From Ferribacterium limneticum (lineage in GTDB: Bacteria > Pseudomonadota > Gammaproteobacteria > Burkholderiales > Rhodocyclaceae), in assembly GCF_020510625.1 (NCBI RefSeq), contig NZ_CP075191.1:1-64000 (forward strand): a DNA stretch of 64,000 nt, written 5' to 3'. The position numbers and the translations under genes are program-made. Shown here in pieces: positions 28,686 through 37,445 of the stretch (its first letter is position 1; each line of letters starts with the position of its first letter). A model generated the notes under the pieces. It did no database searches and was not told where the DNA came from. It saw nothing but the letters and a program-made list of their open reading frames with translations.

Positions 28686-29189
28686 ATGGCCCTTTTACCC
28701 ATTCTGCGTTTTCCCGACCCGCGCCTGAAAAAGGTGGCGCTCCCCGTTGCCAAAGTTGATGACAGCATTCGAAAACTGGTCGCCGACATGGCTGAAACCA
28801 TGTACGAAGCACCCGGTATCGGGTTGGCAGCGACGCAGGTTGATGTACACAAACGCGTTGTGGTCATCGACGTTTCAGAAGACAAGAGCGCACTCCAGGC
28901 TTTTATCAATCCGATGCTGAGCCGTTGCGAAGGCTCGCAGACTGGAGAGGAAGGTTGTCTGTCGGTGCCGGGTATCTACGACAAGGTCGAGCGGGCCGAA
29001 AGCGTTGTCGTGACCTATCTTGATCTCGAAGGTAAAGAGCAGACTCTGGCGGCGGATGGTTTGCTTGCCGTTTGTCTGCAACACGAACTCGATCATCTGA
29101 ACGGCACGGTCTTCGTCGATCACCTTTCGCTGTTGAAGCAGACCCGCATCAAGAACAAGCTGGCCAAGCAGGCGCGCGTCACGGCATGA
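28686..29189 (+). CDS. def: Peptide deformylase
   Basis: Def removes the N-formyl group from new proteins. 167 residues with all three family motifs: GIGLAATQV near residue 46, EGCLSVPGI near 90 and the metal-binding HELDHLNG near 132. Length and start ([18 protein letters not shown]) are typical. The stop overlaps the fmt ATG (ATGA), so formylation and deformylation enzymes are coupled in one operon. The 143-bp space to the divergent LysM gene must carry both promoters. Confidence 0.98.
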   Translation: MALLPILRFPDPRLKKVALPVAKVDDSIRKLVADMAETMYEAPGIGLAATQVDVHKRVVVIDVSEDKSALQAFINPMLSRCEGSQTGEEGCLSVPGIYDKVERAESVVVTYLDLEGKEQTLAADGLLAVCLQHELDHLNGTVFVDHLSLLKQTRIKNKLAKQARVTA

Positions 29190-30109
29190 GGGTCATCTTT
29201 GCCGGAACGCCGGAGTTTGCCGCGCAGGCCTTGCAGGCGATAGTTGAAGCTGGCCACGATGTTGCACTGGTGCTGACCCAGCCGGATCGCCCGGCCGGGC
29301 GCGGCATGACGCTTCAGCCATCGGCGGTCAAGAAAGTGGCGCTTGAGCACGGCATCGAAGTATTTCAGCCGCTGACCCTGAAGGATGCCGAGGCACAGGC
29401 GAAAGTTGCGGCCGTTGGTGCTGAAGTGATGATCGTCGCCGCTTACGGCTTGATCCTGCCGCAGGTTGTACTCGATATGCCGCGCTTGGGCTGCATCAAC
29501 ATCCATGGTTCCCTGCTGCCGCGCTGGCGTGGCGCGGCGCCGATCCAGCGTGCTTTGTTGGCAGGTGATGCCGAAACCGGTGTTTGCATCATGCAAATGG
29601 AGGCTGGCCTGGATACCGGGCCGGTGCTGCTGCGTGGTGCCTTCCCGATTGCGGCTACAGATACCACGGCAACGCTGCATGATCGCTTGGCCGAACTGGG
29701 GGCAAAGCTGGTCGTCGAGGCCTTGGGGAGGCTACCTTTGGCTGCCGAGCCGCAGCCGGCCGAGGGGGTGACCTACGCCCACAAGATCGAAAAGGCAGAG
29801 GCGCTGATTGACTGGCGCAAGAGTGCCGCCGAACTGGATCGCCACATTCGCGCCTTCAACCCTTTCCCCGGGGCGCAGGCCTTGTTTCGCGGGCAGACGG
29901 TCAAACTTTGGCAAGCGACACCGGTGGCAGAGCAGGGTGAGCTCGGCACCATTCTGGCTGTAGACCGGCACAGCGTCGTCATTGCCTGTGGCGAAGGTGC
30001 GCTGGCCGTGACCGAATTGCAGAAGGCCGGTGGCAAGCGCTTGCCGGTCCAGCAATTCTTGGCCGGGCATCCCTTGACCGTGGGTGACCGTTTCGACATC
30101 CCGGCTTGA
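29186..30109 (+). CDS. fmt: Methionyl-tRNA formyltransferase
   Basis: Fmt formylates initiator Met-tRNA using 10-formyl-tetrahydrofolate. 307 residues: [19 protein letters not shown] at the N-terminus, the catalytic region with [15 protein letters not shown] near residue 109 and the C-terminal OB-like tRNA-binding domain beginning around residue 205. An open frame extends upstream to 29072, but the conserved [11 protein letters not shown] fixes the start at 29186, overlapping the def stop. htpX follows after 58 bp with its own strong ribosome site. Confidence 0.98.
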   Translation: MRVIFAGTPEFAAQALQAIVEAGHDVALVLTQPDRPAGRGMTLQPSAVKKVALEHGIEVFQPLTLKDAEAQAKVAAVGAEVMIVAAYGLILPQVVLDMPRLGCINIHGSLLPRWRGAAPIQRALLAGDAETGVCIMQMEAGLDTGPVLLRGAFPIAATDTTATLHDRLAELGAKLVVEALGRLPLAAEPQPAEGVTYAHKIEKAEALIDWRKSAAELDRHIRAFNPFPGAQALFRGQTVKLWQATPVAEQGELGTILAVDRHSVVIACGEGALAVTELQKAGGKRLPVQQFLAGHPLTVGDRFDIPA

Positions 30110-30167
30110 ATTTTTGCCGGACGACTATAGTTAACTTCCCGGGTCAGACAGCCGCAAGGAGTTAAAC

Positions 30168-31010
30168 ATGTTCAACTGGGTGAAGACAGCCATTCTGATG
30201 GCGGCCATCATGGCGTTGTTCGGGATTGTTGGCGGCATGATCGGCGGCCAGTCCGGGATGTTGATGGCCTTGGTTTTCGGTGGTGCGATGAATCTGTTTT
30301 CGTACTGGTTCTCCGACACCATGGTGCTGAAGATGTACAACGCCCAGCCGGTGGACGAAACAAGCGCGCCGCAGTTTTACGCGATGGTGCGCGAGCTGGC
30401 GCAGCGGGCGAACCTGCCGATGCCCAAGGTCTACATCATCAACGAAGCCCAGCCCAACGCCTTTGCCACCGGTCGCAATCCGGAACATGCGGCAGTGGCG
30501 GCGACGACCGGCATCATCCAGTTGCTGTCGGCGCGTGAATTGCGCGGGGTAATGGCGCATGAACTGGCCCACGTGAAGCATCGCGACATCCTGATCTCGA
30601 CCATTTCGGCCACCATGGCCGGGGCGATTTCGGCGCTGGCCAACTTCGCGATGTTCTTTGGTGGGCGCGACGAAAACGGTCGCTCGGTTAACCCGCTGGT
30701 CGGTATTCTGGTGGCGATTCTGGCGCCCTTGGCCGCCAGCCTGATCCAGATGGCGATTTCCCGGGCTCGCGAATTTGAGGCCGATCAGGGCGGTGCCGAG
30801 ATCAGCGGCACACCAAATGCCCTGGCCGACGCCCTGTGCAAAATCCAGATGTATGCCGAGGGCCGCATCCCGATGGCTCCGGCCGAGGCGCATCCGGAAA
30901 CGGCGCAGATGATGATCCTGAACCCGCTCTCCGCAGGCGGTATTCGTGGCCTGTTCTCGACCCATCCGCCGACCGAGGAGCGCATTGCCCGCTTGCGGGC
31001 AATGTCCTGA
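30168..31010 (+). CDS. htpX: Membrane zinc metalloprotease HtpX
   Basis: HtpX is an inner-membrane protease for quality control of membrane proteins. 280 residues. Two N-terminal membrane segments (about 6-27 and 32-50) precede the zinc-binding HELAHVKH near residue 130; further membrane segments lie at about 145-165 and 180-200, and the third zinc ligand is in [11 protein letters not shown]. The ATG has a good AAGGAG ribosome site. It lies between fmt and the convergent ribbon-helix-helix gene. Confidence 0.96.
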   Translation: MFNWVKTAILMAAIMALFGIVGGMIGGQSGMLMALVFGGAMNLFSYWFSDTMVLKMYNAQPVDETSAPQFYAMVRELAQRANLPMPKVYIINEAQPNAFATGRNPEHAAVAATTGIIQLLSARELRGVMAHELAHVKHRDILISTISATMAGAISALANFAMFFGGRDENGRSVNPLVGILVAILAPLAASLIQMAISRAREFEADQGGAEISGTPNALADALCKIQMYAEGRIPMAPAEAHPETAQMMILNPLSAGGIRGLFSTHPPTEERIARLRAMS

Positions 31011-31019
31011 GCTTCGCGA

Positions 31020-31370
31020 TCAGGCGTTCCCGACGCTTCGCGGTAATTCCCGAATCGCCGGCGGCAGGGTGCCAACCACGGCCAGACTGGGCCGTTCCCC
31101 GGTTTTCTGGTGGCGTAGCGTCAGGTAGCGCAGACAGGTGACGCGCAGGAAGGATGCGAAGTTCTCCACTTCGCCGCGATAGACCTCTATTTCGTCGTAG
31201 AGCTTGGCGATCAGCTGGTTGGTCGTCATGCCCTCGTTGCCCGCCAGTTCGGCGAGGATGTCCCAGAACAGGTTTTCCAAACGGATCTTGGTCACGAAAC
31301 CGTGAATCCGGATGGAACGGGCTCGTGACTCGTAGAGCATCGGATCGGCCTTGACGTAAATTTCGCACAT
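31020..31370 (-). CDS. Ribbon-helix-helix domain protein
   Basis: 116 residues. ARSIRIHGFVTKIRLENLFW and the following TTNQLIAKLYDEIE match the RHH_4 type of ribbon-helix-helix fold, a dimeric DNA-binding domain. The start MCEIYVKAD at 31370 has an AGGAGG ribosome site, which decides against an upstream in-frame Met. The C-terminal tail is short and unremarkable. These proteins are widespread and mostly uncharacterised; a transcriptional role is likely, but the target is unknown. It converges with htpX 9 bp away. Confidence 0.82.
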   Translation of the reverse strand: MCEIYVKADPMLYESRARSIRIHGFVTKIRLENLFWDILAELAGNEGMTTNQLIAKLYDEIEVYRGEVENFASFLRVTCLRYLTLRHQKTGERPSLAVVGTLPPAIRELPRSVGNA

Positions 31371-31420
31371 GCAGCCTCCTGAACGAACGGGCAGCCGGCA
31401 GGCCAGCCGCCCTCGGTGCT

Positions 31421-32002
31421 TCAAAGGGTGATTTGCGTGCCGAGCAGGGGCAGAAACTTCGCCAGCCAGTCCGGATGCGCTGGCCAGGCCGGTGCAGTGA
31501 CCAGATTGCCATCGACGTGCGCCTGGTCGACCGGGATGTCGGCGTACTGCCCGCCGGCGGCCCGGACTTCGGGGGCACAGGCGGGATAGGCGCTGCATGA
31601 ACGTCCGTTCAGAACACCGGCGGCGCTGAGCAGTTGGGCGCCGTGGCAGATGGCCGCGATCGGCTTGCCGGCGTTGGCAAAGTGCTGGACCATGGCCAGT
31701 ACCTGCGGATTGAGGCGCAGATATTCTGGCGCGCGGCCGCCCGGAATGACCAGGGCGTCGTAGGACTCGACTGAAATATCGGCGAAGGTGGCATTGAGGG
31801 TGAAGTTGTGGCCAGGCTTCTCGCTGTAGGTCTGGTCGCCTTCGAAATCATGGATTGCGGTGCGCACGAATTCGCCGGCTTTCTTGCCCGGACAGACCGC
31901 GTGTACCGTGTGGCCGACCATCAGGAGTGCCTGGAAGGGCACCATGGTCTCGTAGTCTTCGGTGTAGTCACCGGTTAGCATCAGAATTTTCTTTGCAGCC
32001 AT
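31421..32002 (-). CDS. DJ-1/PfpI-family protein
   Basis: 193 residues of the class I glutamine amidotransferase-like DJ-1/PfpI fold. The nucleophile-elbow Cys is in [15 protein letters not shown], about residue 110, and the protein begins [20 protein letters not shown]. Related proteins are intracellular proteases, glyoxalases or deglycases, so the exact activity cannot be assigned. The start at 32002 is preferred over an upstream Met because AAGGAG lies just before it. speD is 99 bp upstream on the same strand. Confidence 0.85.
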   Translation of the reverse strand: MAAKKILMLTGDYTEDYETMVPFQALLMVGHTVHAVCPGKKAGEFVRTAIHDFEGDQTYSEKPGHNFTLNATFADISVESYDALVIPGGRAPEYLRLNPQVLAMVQHFANAGKPIAAICHGAQLLSAAGVLNGRSCSAYPACAPEVRAAGGQYADIPVDQAHVDGNLVTAPAWPAHPDWLAKFLPLLGTQITL

Positions 32003-32101
32003 TATTGTCTCCTTGATTGGTGTGAACCCTCCGGCCAAGCGGTCGGAAAAGGGTGGACTCATTGTGGAGAGAATGGTGCCCCGGCGGGTAGCAACGGGCT
32101 G

Positions 32102-32500
32102 CTACGCCGGCTTGTCTTTGTCTTGGGAAAGGCGGCCGCGGTGGACGGCGGATTGCTCGATTCGGTCCGGCTGGAAGGTGGCAATGACTTCGGCGAACAG
32201 TGCTTTGGCCTGCTCGCTGTTGTCGCCACTGAAATTGCAGACATAGACGTCCAGCGTGACGGCGGCGATTTCCGGCCAGGTATGCAGGGCGAGATGCGAT
32301 TCGGCGAGAACGACGGTGCCGGTGACGCCGGCCGGCTGGTCGGTGGCGTCGCGGAAGGCGTGGAATAGTCGGCCGACCACGGTTAGCCCATGGCGCTGGC
32401 AGGCATCGACGCAATAGGCCTCCAGCCGCGGTGCATCGAGCAGCAAACCCGGAGTGCAGCGGCAGTCATGCAGGTCGGCGATCAGGTGCAGGCCATTCAT
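32102..32500 (-). CDS. speD: S-adenosylmethionine decarboxylase proenzyme
   Basis: SpeD makes decarboxylated SAM for spermidine synthesis. 132 residues, the short bacterial type. The proenzyme cleaves itself between Glu and Ser in LAESHLALHTWPE, near residue 68, to create the pyruvoyl cofactor; the downstream Cys in VYVCNFSGDN is also conserved. No spermidine synthase (speE) lies next to it. A perfect parS-like palindrome starts 16 bp upstream of its ATG. Confidence 0.94.
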   Translation of the reverse strand: MNGLHLIADLHDCRCTPGLLLDAPRLEAYCVDACQRHGLTVVGRLFHAFRDATDQPAGVTGTVVLAESHLALHTWPEIAAVTLDVYVCNFSGDNSEQAKALFAEVIATFQPDRIEQSAVHRGRLSQDKDKPA

Positions 32501-32509
32501 GACGGAATT

Positions 32510-33424
32510 CTATTGCGTTTCACGTGAAACGGGCTGGCCGAAGATGCTTTCGAGCCGGTGGCCCAGGCGGTAGCCGGCCTCCACGATGCGTCGATTGGCG
32601 ATGTCGCGGCTATCGCGGTGAAAATCATCGCTGATGATGGGGAGCAGGCTGCCGTTGGCTTTCGGGTAGGCGACGGCGAGCAAGCGGTGGCTTTCTTCAC
32701 GCCACAGCGCAACATCGCCCTGAACCGGTTTCGGGTAGCTCTCGAGCAGTCGGGCGGCGTTCTTTTCAAGGCGTTTGCCGCGCAGCCATGGCGGGCCGGG
32801 CAGGTCGTCCCAGTAAAGATGCAGGCTGCTGAAGGGCAGGCGTTTGTTGAACGGGTTCTCGATTTCGACCTTGTTTCCGCCTTCGTCGCCGTGTTGCCCG
32901 ACGTGGAGCGGCTGATGGATATCGGCAACGAGATGCAGCAGCCAGGGCAGGGCATAGGAAATCTGGCTGCCATTGCCAGCTGCGCTTGCTCCGCCAGAAG
33001 ATGCCTTGACCTGAAGTAAGCGGCTCAGACGTTCGATCTGGCGCTCGAGTTCCCCGTCGCGAACCTTGCCGGCGGCGTCCAGGTCAACGTAGTGCCAGCG
33101 CTTGTGGCGTCCGGTATCCGGGAAGCCGGGCAAGGGCGGGGTGGGCGCTTCTCTGTCCTCGTCATGGAAGCGCGGATCATTGCGGATATCGTCCGGCCAG
33201 GTTGAGGCTTCGGCAAACAGGTCGATGGCATCGCTTGAGCGGGCTTTTGCGAGCCAGCGCTCGTGGTCCGGATGGCGGGCCAGCGCTGCCGAGATTGCTT
33301 CGCGCGTTGGCGGTGTCAGTTGTTGCCAGGCGATGACGGCCACCAGGCGGTGGCCGGCTGCGTTCCAGGCGTAGGCCGGCAGGGTCAATGAAAAGAAAAG
33401 CAGGGCAGAGAGGATTTGACGCAT
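32510..33424 (-). CDS. S1/P1-type nuclease
   Basis: A secreted zinc-dependent nuclease, 304 residues. The signal peptide (MRQILSALLFFSLTLPAYA) is followed by WNAAGHRLVA; in this family the mature N-terminal Trp binds zinc. Other zinc ligands are in LPWLLHLVADIHQPLHV and DEGGNKVEI. It acts on single-stranded DNA or RNA outside the cytoplasm. An in-frame upstream Met exists at 33514, but the signal peptide favours 33424. Its last codons overlap the parS-like palindrome. It is divergent from rsmB with only 34 bp between. Confidence 0.92.
   Translation of the reverse strand: MRQILSALLFFSLTLPAYAWNAAGHRLVAVIAWQQLTPPTREAISAALARHPDHERWLAKARSSDAIDLFAEASTWPDDIRNDPRFHDEDREAPTPPLPGFPDTGRHKRWHYVDLDAAGKVRDGELERQIERLSRLLQVKASSGGASAAGNGSQISYALPWLLHLVADIHQPLHVGQHGDEGGNKVEIENPFNKRLPFSSLHLYWDDLPGPPWLRGKRLEKNAARLLESYPKPVQGDVALWREESHRLLAVAYPKANGSLLPIISDDFHRDSRDIANRRIVEAGYRLGHRLESIFGQPVSRETQ
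32516..32531. promoter_or_regulatory. parS site 3 (perfect palindromic core)
   Basis: CGTTTCACGTGAAACG. The 14-base core GTTTCACGTGAAAC matches the chromosomal parS consensus exactly and the whole 16-mer is a perfect palindrome. It lies between speD and the S1/P1 nuclease and includes the last codons of the nuclease (stop at 32510). It is the strongest of the four sites. Confidence 0.88.
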
Positions 33425-33458
33425 TGGCCCATTATGCCGCGTGCGATAATCGCGCACT

Positions 33459-34718
33459 ATGTCCAGATTGCCCTTCAATTCACTCGCTTTTGCCCTGTTG
33501 CAGGCCGCGCGCATCGATGCGGCCGTCTTTGCCGGGCAGAGTCTGGCCGACGGCCTTCTTGCTCGAGTCGATCCGGCCGCCCGCCCCGCCGTGCAGGATC
33601 TCGTATACGGCAGCCTGCGGGCTTACGGGCGAGGTGATTTCTTTCTAAGTCGCCTGCTCGACAAGCCCCTGGATGCCGAAGAAGTCCGCGCGCTGTTGCT
33701 GGTCTCGATTTATCGACTGGAAACCCGGCCGGATGCAGCGCATACCGTCGTCGATCAGGCTGTTTCGGCAGCTGGAGAATTGGCGAACGGGCGTTTTCGC
33801 GGGCTGGTCAATGCTGTGTTGCGCAATTTCCTGCGTCAGCAGGAGTCCTTGGTCGTCGCGCTGGCGGCCGATCCGGTCGCCGCATCCCAGCACCCGGACT
33901 GGTGGCTGGCCCAGTTGCAGGCTGCTTTCCCTGATGACTGGCAGCGCATTGTCGCGGCCGGAAATGCTCCGCCGCCGATGGGGCTGCGGGTCAATGTTCG
34001 CCGCGCCTCGCGTGATGATTATCTGGCGCGATTGACCGTCGCCGGGATTGCCGCCACGGCGATTGGTGAATCCGGTCTGGCCTTGGCCAAGCCGGTGCCG
34101 GTCGAATCCCTGCTCGGTTTTGCCGACGGGCAACTGTCCGTGCAGGACCCAGGGGCCCAGATGGCGGCAGCGCTGCTCGATCCGAAGCCAGGCAGCCGGG
34201 TGCTTGACGCCTGTGCGGCGCCCGGTGGCAAGACGGCGCACCTGCTGGAACGCGCCGATCTCGATTTGCTGGCGCTGGACTTGAAGCCTTCCCGTTGTCG
34301 CCGAATCGAAGAAAACCTGGCTCGTCTCGGCCTGACCGCCAGCGTCAAGGCGGCTGATTGCGTCAAGCTGGACACCTGGTGGGATGGCCAGCCCTTCGAT
34401 GCGGTGCTGGCCGATGTGCCCTGTACCGCCAGCGGCGTTGTCCGTCGCAATCCCGATACCAAGTGGCTGCGCCGCGAGGCCGATATCTTCAGTTTTGCCA
34501 AGACCCAGGCCCGCATTCTCGACGCCTTGTGGCAGGTCGTGCGGCCGGGAGGTAAACTGCTTTACGTGACCTGCTCGGTTTTTCCGACCGAGAATGGTGA
34601 GCAGATAGCGCGCTTTCTGGCGCGCCAGCCGGAAGCTCGCCGCTGTCACGAAGAACAGCTTTTACCCACTGCCGACCATGATGGCTTTTTCTACTGCCTC
34701 CTCGAAAAGCATGCTTGA
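33459..34718 (+). CDS. rsmB: 16S rRNA (cytosine-967-C5)-methyltransferase
   Basis: RsmB (Sun) methylates C967 of 16S rRNA. 419 residues: an N-terminal NusB-like RNA-binding domain (about 1-140) and a C-terminal SAM-dependent domain with motif I LDACAAPGGKTAHLL near residue 250, the motif IV cysteine DVPCTASGV near 325 and the motif VI cysteine VTCSVFPTEN near 370. It heads a tightly packed run with DUF4390, ntrY-like, ntrX-like, trkA and trkH; its last 8 bases overlap the next gene. Confidence 0.96.
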   Translation: MSRLPFNSLAFALLQAARIDAAVFAGQSLADGLLARVDPAARPAVQDLVYGSLRAYGRGDFFLSRLLDKPLDAEEVRALLLVSIYRLETRPDAAHTVVDQAVSAAGELANGRFRGLVNAVLRNFLRQQESLVVALAADPVAASQHPDWWLAQLQAAFPDDWQRIVAAGNAPPPMGLRVNVRRASRDDYLARLTVAGIAATAIGESGLALAKPVPVESLLGFADGQLSVQDPGAQMAAALLDPKPGSRVLDACAAPGGKTAHLLERADLDLLALDLKPSRCRRIEENLARLGLTASVKAADCVKLDTWWDGQPFDAVLADVPCTASGVVRRNPDTKWLRREADIFSFAKTQARILDALWQVVRPGGKLLYVTCSVFPTENGEQIARFLARQPEARRCHEEQLLPTADHDGFFYCLLEKHA

Positions 34719-35292
34719 ACGGCTGCGCCTCTGCTTGGCGCTGCTTGTTTTTGTGCCGTTCGTGGCTTGGGCCGCAGAAATCGACATTAGCAACCCCCAG
34801 CTGGTGGCAGGGGAAGACAGCTATGTGCTGTCGGCCGATTTCAAATTCGATTTGACCCCGCGTCTTGAAGAGGCGGTGACCAAAGGCGTCGTGCTCTATT
34901 TCGTCGCTGATTTCGAGCTGACCAAGGGCCGCTGGTACTGGCTGGACGAAAAACTGGCCAGCCGCAGCCAGACCTATCGTCTCTCCTACCATGCGCTGAC
35001 CCGGCAATATCGCTTGTCTACCGGTGGATTGCACCAGTCCTTCCCCACCCTGTCCGAGGCAGTGCAAGTGCTGTCTCGCCTGCGCAACTGGGGAGTGATC
35101 GAGCGTGGCGAGAAAGGCATTCGGGTCGGCGAGCCCTACGAAGCGTCGCTGCGTCTGCGCCTTGATGTGACCCAGCTACCGCGCCCATTCCAGATCACGG
35201 CGCTGGGTAACAAGGAATGGAACCTGGCTTCCGACTGGAAGACCTGGCAGGCGATCCTGCCGGCCATCACCCCCCCGGTGGAGGCCAAGTGA
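34711..35292 (+). CDS. DUF4390 exported protein
   Basis: 193 residues from MLERLRLCLALLVFVPFVAWA, a signal peptide, followed by a beta-rich domain (EIDISNPQLVAGEDSYVLSA). This matches DUF4390 proteins, which in betaproteobacteria sit almost always between rsmB and an NtrY-like kinase, as here. The function is unknown; a periplasmic or lipid-facing role is suggested only by the signal peptide. An earlier in-frame ATG at 34678 would bury the signal peptide, so 34711 is chosen. It overlaps both neighbours. Confidence 0.85.
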   Translation: MLERLRLCLALLVFVPFVAWAAEIDISNPQLVAGEDSYVLSADFKFDLTPRLEEAVTKGVVLYFVADFELTKGRWYWLDEKLASRSQTYRLSYHALTRQYRLSTGGLHQSFPTLSEAVQVLSRLRNWGVIERGEKGIRVGEPYEASLRLRLDVTQLPRPFQITALGNKEWNLASDWKTWQAILPAITPPVEAK

Positions 35293-37445
35293 AGCGTTTT
35301 GTTGCCGCCGGCGGGGCCTTTGCCGCAGCCATCGGAGGCATCCTGTGGTTCCTGCTGCTGATGTCGACAGCCGCCGACACGGTGATCTTTTCGCGCAATT
35401 ACCCGCTGCTCATTGCCCTCAACGTGGTGCTGGCGCTGGGCATGGTCGGCCTGGTCGGCTGGCAGTTGCGGACGCTGTGGCGCGATTATCAGGCCCAGGT
35501 TTTCGGGGCGCGCCTGAAGCTGCGCCTGATGCTGATGTTCGGGGTCATTGCCGTATTGCCCGGTGCGCTGGTCTATGGCGTTTCGGTGCAGTTCGTGACG
35601 CGTTCGATCGAGAGCTGGTTCGATGTCCGGGTGGAGAAGGCCCTCGAATCCGGCCTGCAACTGGGGCGTTCGGCCCTCGATTCCCTGTTGGCCGACCTGG
35701 TCGAGAAGGGACGCAGCATGGCGACCGAGCTTTCGGATATCCAGGAAGTGTCGCGCCGTTCGGCCTTGCTGCGTTTGCGCGAGGAGAAGGGTGTCCAGAC
35801 AGCGGCGCTGTTCTCGGTGGGCGGGCAGTTGCTGTCGAGTGCGACCAGCGAATTGTCCAGCCTGTTGCCCGACCTGCCAAATCAGTCCCAGCTCAAGCAG
35901 GCGCGCAATACGCGGGCACTGGGGACGGTCGAGGGCGAGGGCGGCAAACTCTATCTACGCGTTCTGGTGCCGGTTTCGGCGCGCGACATGTTCGAGGAGC
36001 CGCGCATCCTGCAACTGATCCAGCCCGTGCCTTCCAGTCTGGCTCATGATGCCGATGCCGTGCAGGATGTTTATCGCGACTATCAGGAGTTGCAACTGGC
36101 CCGTGAGGGGCTGACGCGAATCTACGCGCTGACCCTGACGCTGACCGTGCTCGTCGCGCTGTTCGGCGCCTTTGCGCTGGCTTACCTGATGGCTCGCCGG
36201 CTGGTGGCGCCGCTCTATATTCTGGCCGAAGGCACGCAGGCGGTGGCGCAGGGTGACTTTTCGCCACGCCAGGCCATTTATAGCGGCGATGAACTTGGCG
36301 TGCTGACCCAGTCCTTCAACCGCATGACGCGCCAGCTTGACGACGCCCGGCGTGAAACGGAACGGCATCGGGCGGAACTGGAGTCGGCCCGCGGCTATCT
36401 GGAATCGATTCTGGCCAATCTGTCGACCGGTGTGCTGGTTTTTGACCGCCGTTTTGTCTTGCGCACCGTCAATGAAGGGGCGCTGACCATACTGAACGAC
36501 GACTTCATCGGGCTGATCGGTGCCCTGGTCGATGAATGGCCGCGCCAGCAGGCGCTTGGCACCTTTATCCGGGAAAATTTTGCCGCCACGGAAGAAATCG
36601 AGTGGCAGGCCCAGTTGGAAATGGAGCGGCCGAACGGCATGCCGCAGGTCCTGCTGTTGCGCGGTTCGCGTCTGCCGGAAGCCAGCGGTGGCGGTGATGT
36701 GGTGGTGTTTGACGATGTCACCCGACTGATCGCTGCGCAGCGCAGTGCGGCCTGGGGTGAAGTGGCGCGCCGCCTGGCCCATGAAATCAAGAATCCGCTG
36801 ACGCCGATCCAGCTTTCCGCCGAGCGCCTGCAATTCAAGCTGGCCAGCAAGCTGAGCAATGGCGATGCCGACATGCTGGCCCGCGGTACGCAGACCATCA
36901 TCAATCAAGTGCAGGCCATGAAGCGCATGGTCGACGATTTCCGTGATTACGCCCGCCTGCCGGCACCGGAAGTTGCCCCGCTTGATCTGAATGCCTTGAT
37001 CGGCGAAGTGCTGGGGCTTTACGAAAGCTCTTCGGCCGTCATCGAGAACCGGCTGGACAGCGCGCTACCGCCAATTCTCGGCGACGCCACGCAGTTACGG
37101 CAGATCATCCACAATCTGCTGCGCAATGCCGAAGATGCCCTGGAGAACCATGCAGGGGCGCGTATCCTGATCCAGACCGAGCAGCTTGGGCGTTATGCCC
37201 GCCTGACCATTGCCGACAACGGTCCCGGTTTTCCGGTCGAACTGCTGTCGCGCATCTTCGAACCCTATGTCACGACCAAGGCGCGCGGTACCGGCCTTGG
37301 CCTGCCCATCGTCAAGAAAATTGTCGAGGAACACCTGGGCACTATCGAAATCAGCAATGCACCCGAGGGCGGAGCGCGGATCGACATCCGCCTGCCTCTG
37401 GTGAAGGAGGAGGAAGCCAAGCATGGCCATCATTCTGGTCGTTGA
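35289..37445 (+). CDS. NtrY-like membrane sensor histidine kinase
   Basis: 718 residues, starting at a GTG that overlaps the upstream stop (GTGA). Membrane segments near residues 5-30, 38-60 and 80-98 and a further one near 280-300 enclose a periplasmic part; HAMP follows (ARRLVAPLYILAEGTQAVAQG), then PAS and HisKA with RLAHEIKNPLTPIQL near residue 498. HATPase motifs are NLLRNAEDAL and GTGLGLPIVKKI. The topology and the HEIKNPLTPIQLSAERLQ region are typical of NtrY. The partner regulator follows with a 23-bp overlap. The signal sensed is unknown. Confidence 0.92.
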   Translation: MKRFVAAGGAFAAAIGGILWFLLLMSTAADTVIFSRNYPLLIALNVVLALGMVGLVGWQLRTLWRDYQAQVFGARLKLRLMLMFGVIAVLPGALVYGVSVQFVTRSIESWFDVRVEKALESGLQLGRSALDSLLADLVEKGRSMATELSDIQEVSRRSALLRLREEKGVQTAALFSVGGQLLSSATSELSSLLPDLPNQSQLKQARNTRALGTVEGEGGKLYLRVLVPVSARDMFEEPRILQLIQPVPSSLAHDADAVQDVYRDYQELQLAREGLTRIYALTLTLTVLVALFGAFALAYLMARRLVAPLYILAEGTQAVAQGDFSPRQAIYSGDELGVLTQSFNRMTRQLDDARRETERHRAELESARGYLESILANLSTGVLVFDRRFVLRTVNEGALTILNDDFIGLIGALVDEWPRQQALGTFIRENFAATEEIEWQAQLEMERPNGMPQVLLLRGSRLPEASGGGDVVVFDDVTRLIAAQRSAAWGEVARRLAHEIKNPLTPIQLSAERLQFKLASKLSNGDADMLARGTQTIINQVQAMKRMVDDFRDYARLPAPEVAPLDLNALIGEVLGLYESSSAVIENRLDSALPPILGDATQLRQIIHNLLRNAEDALENHAGARILIQTEQLGRYARLTIADNGPGFPVELLSRIFEPYVTTKARGTGLGLPIVKKIVEEHLGTIEISNAPEGGARIDIRLPLVKEEEAKHGHHSGR

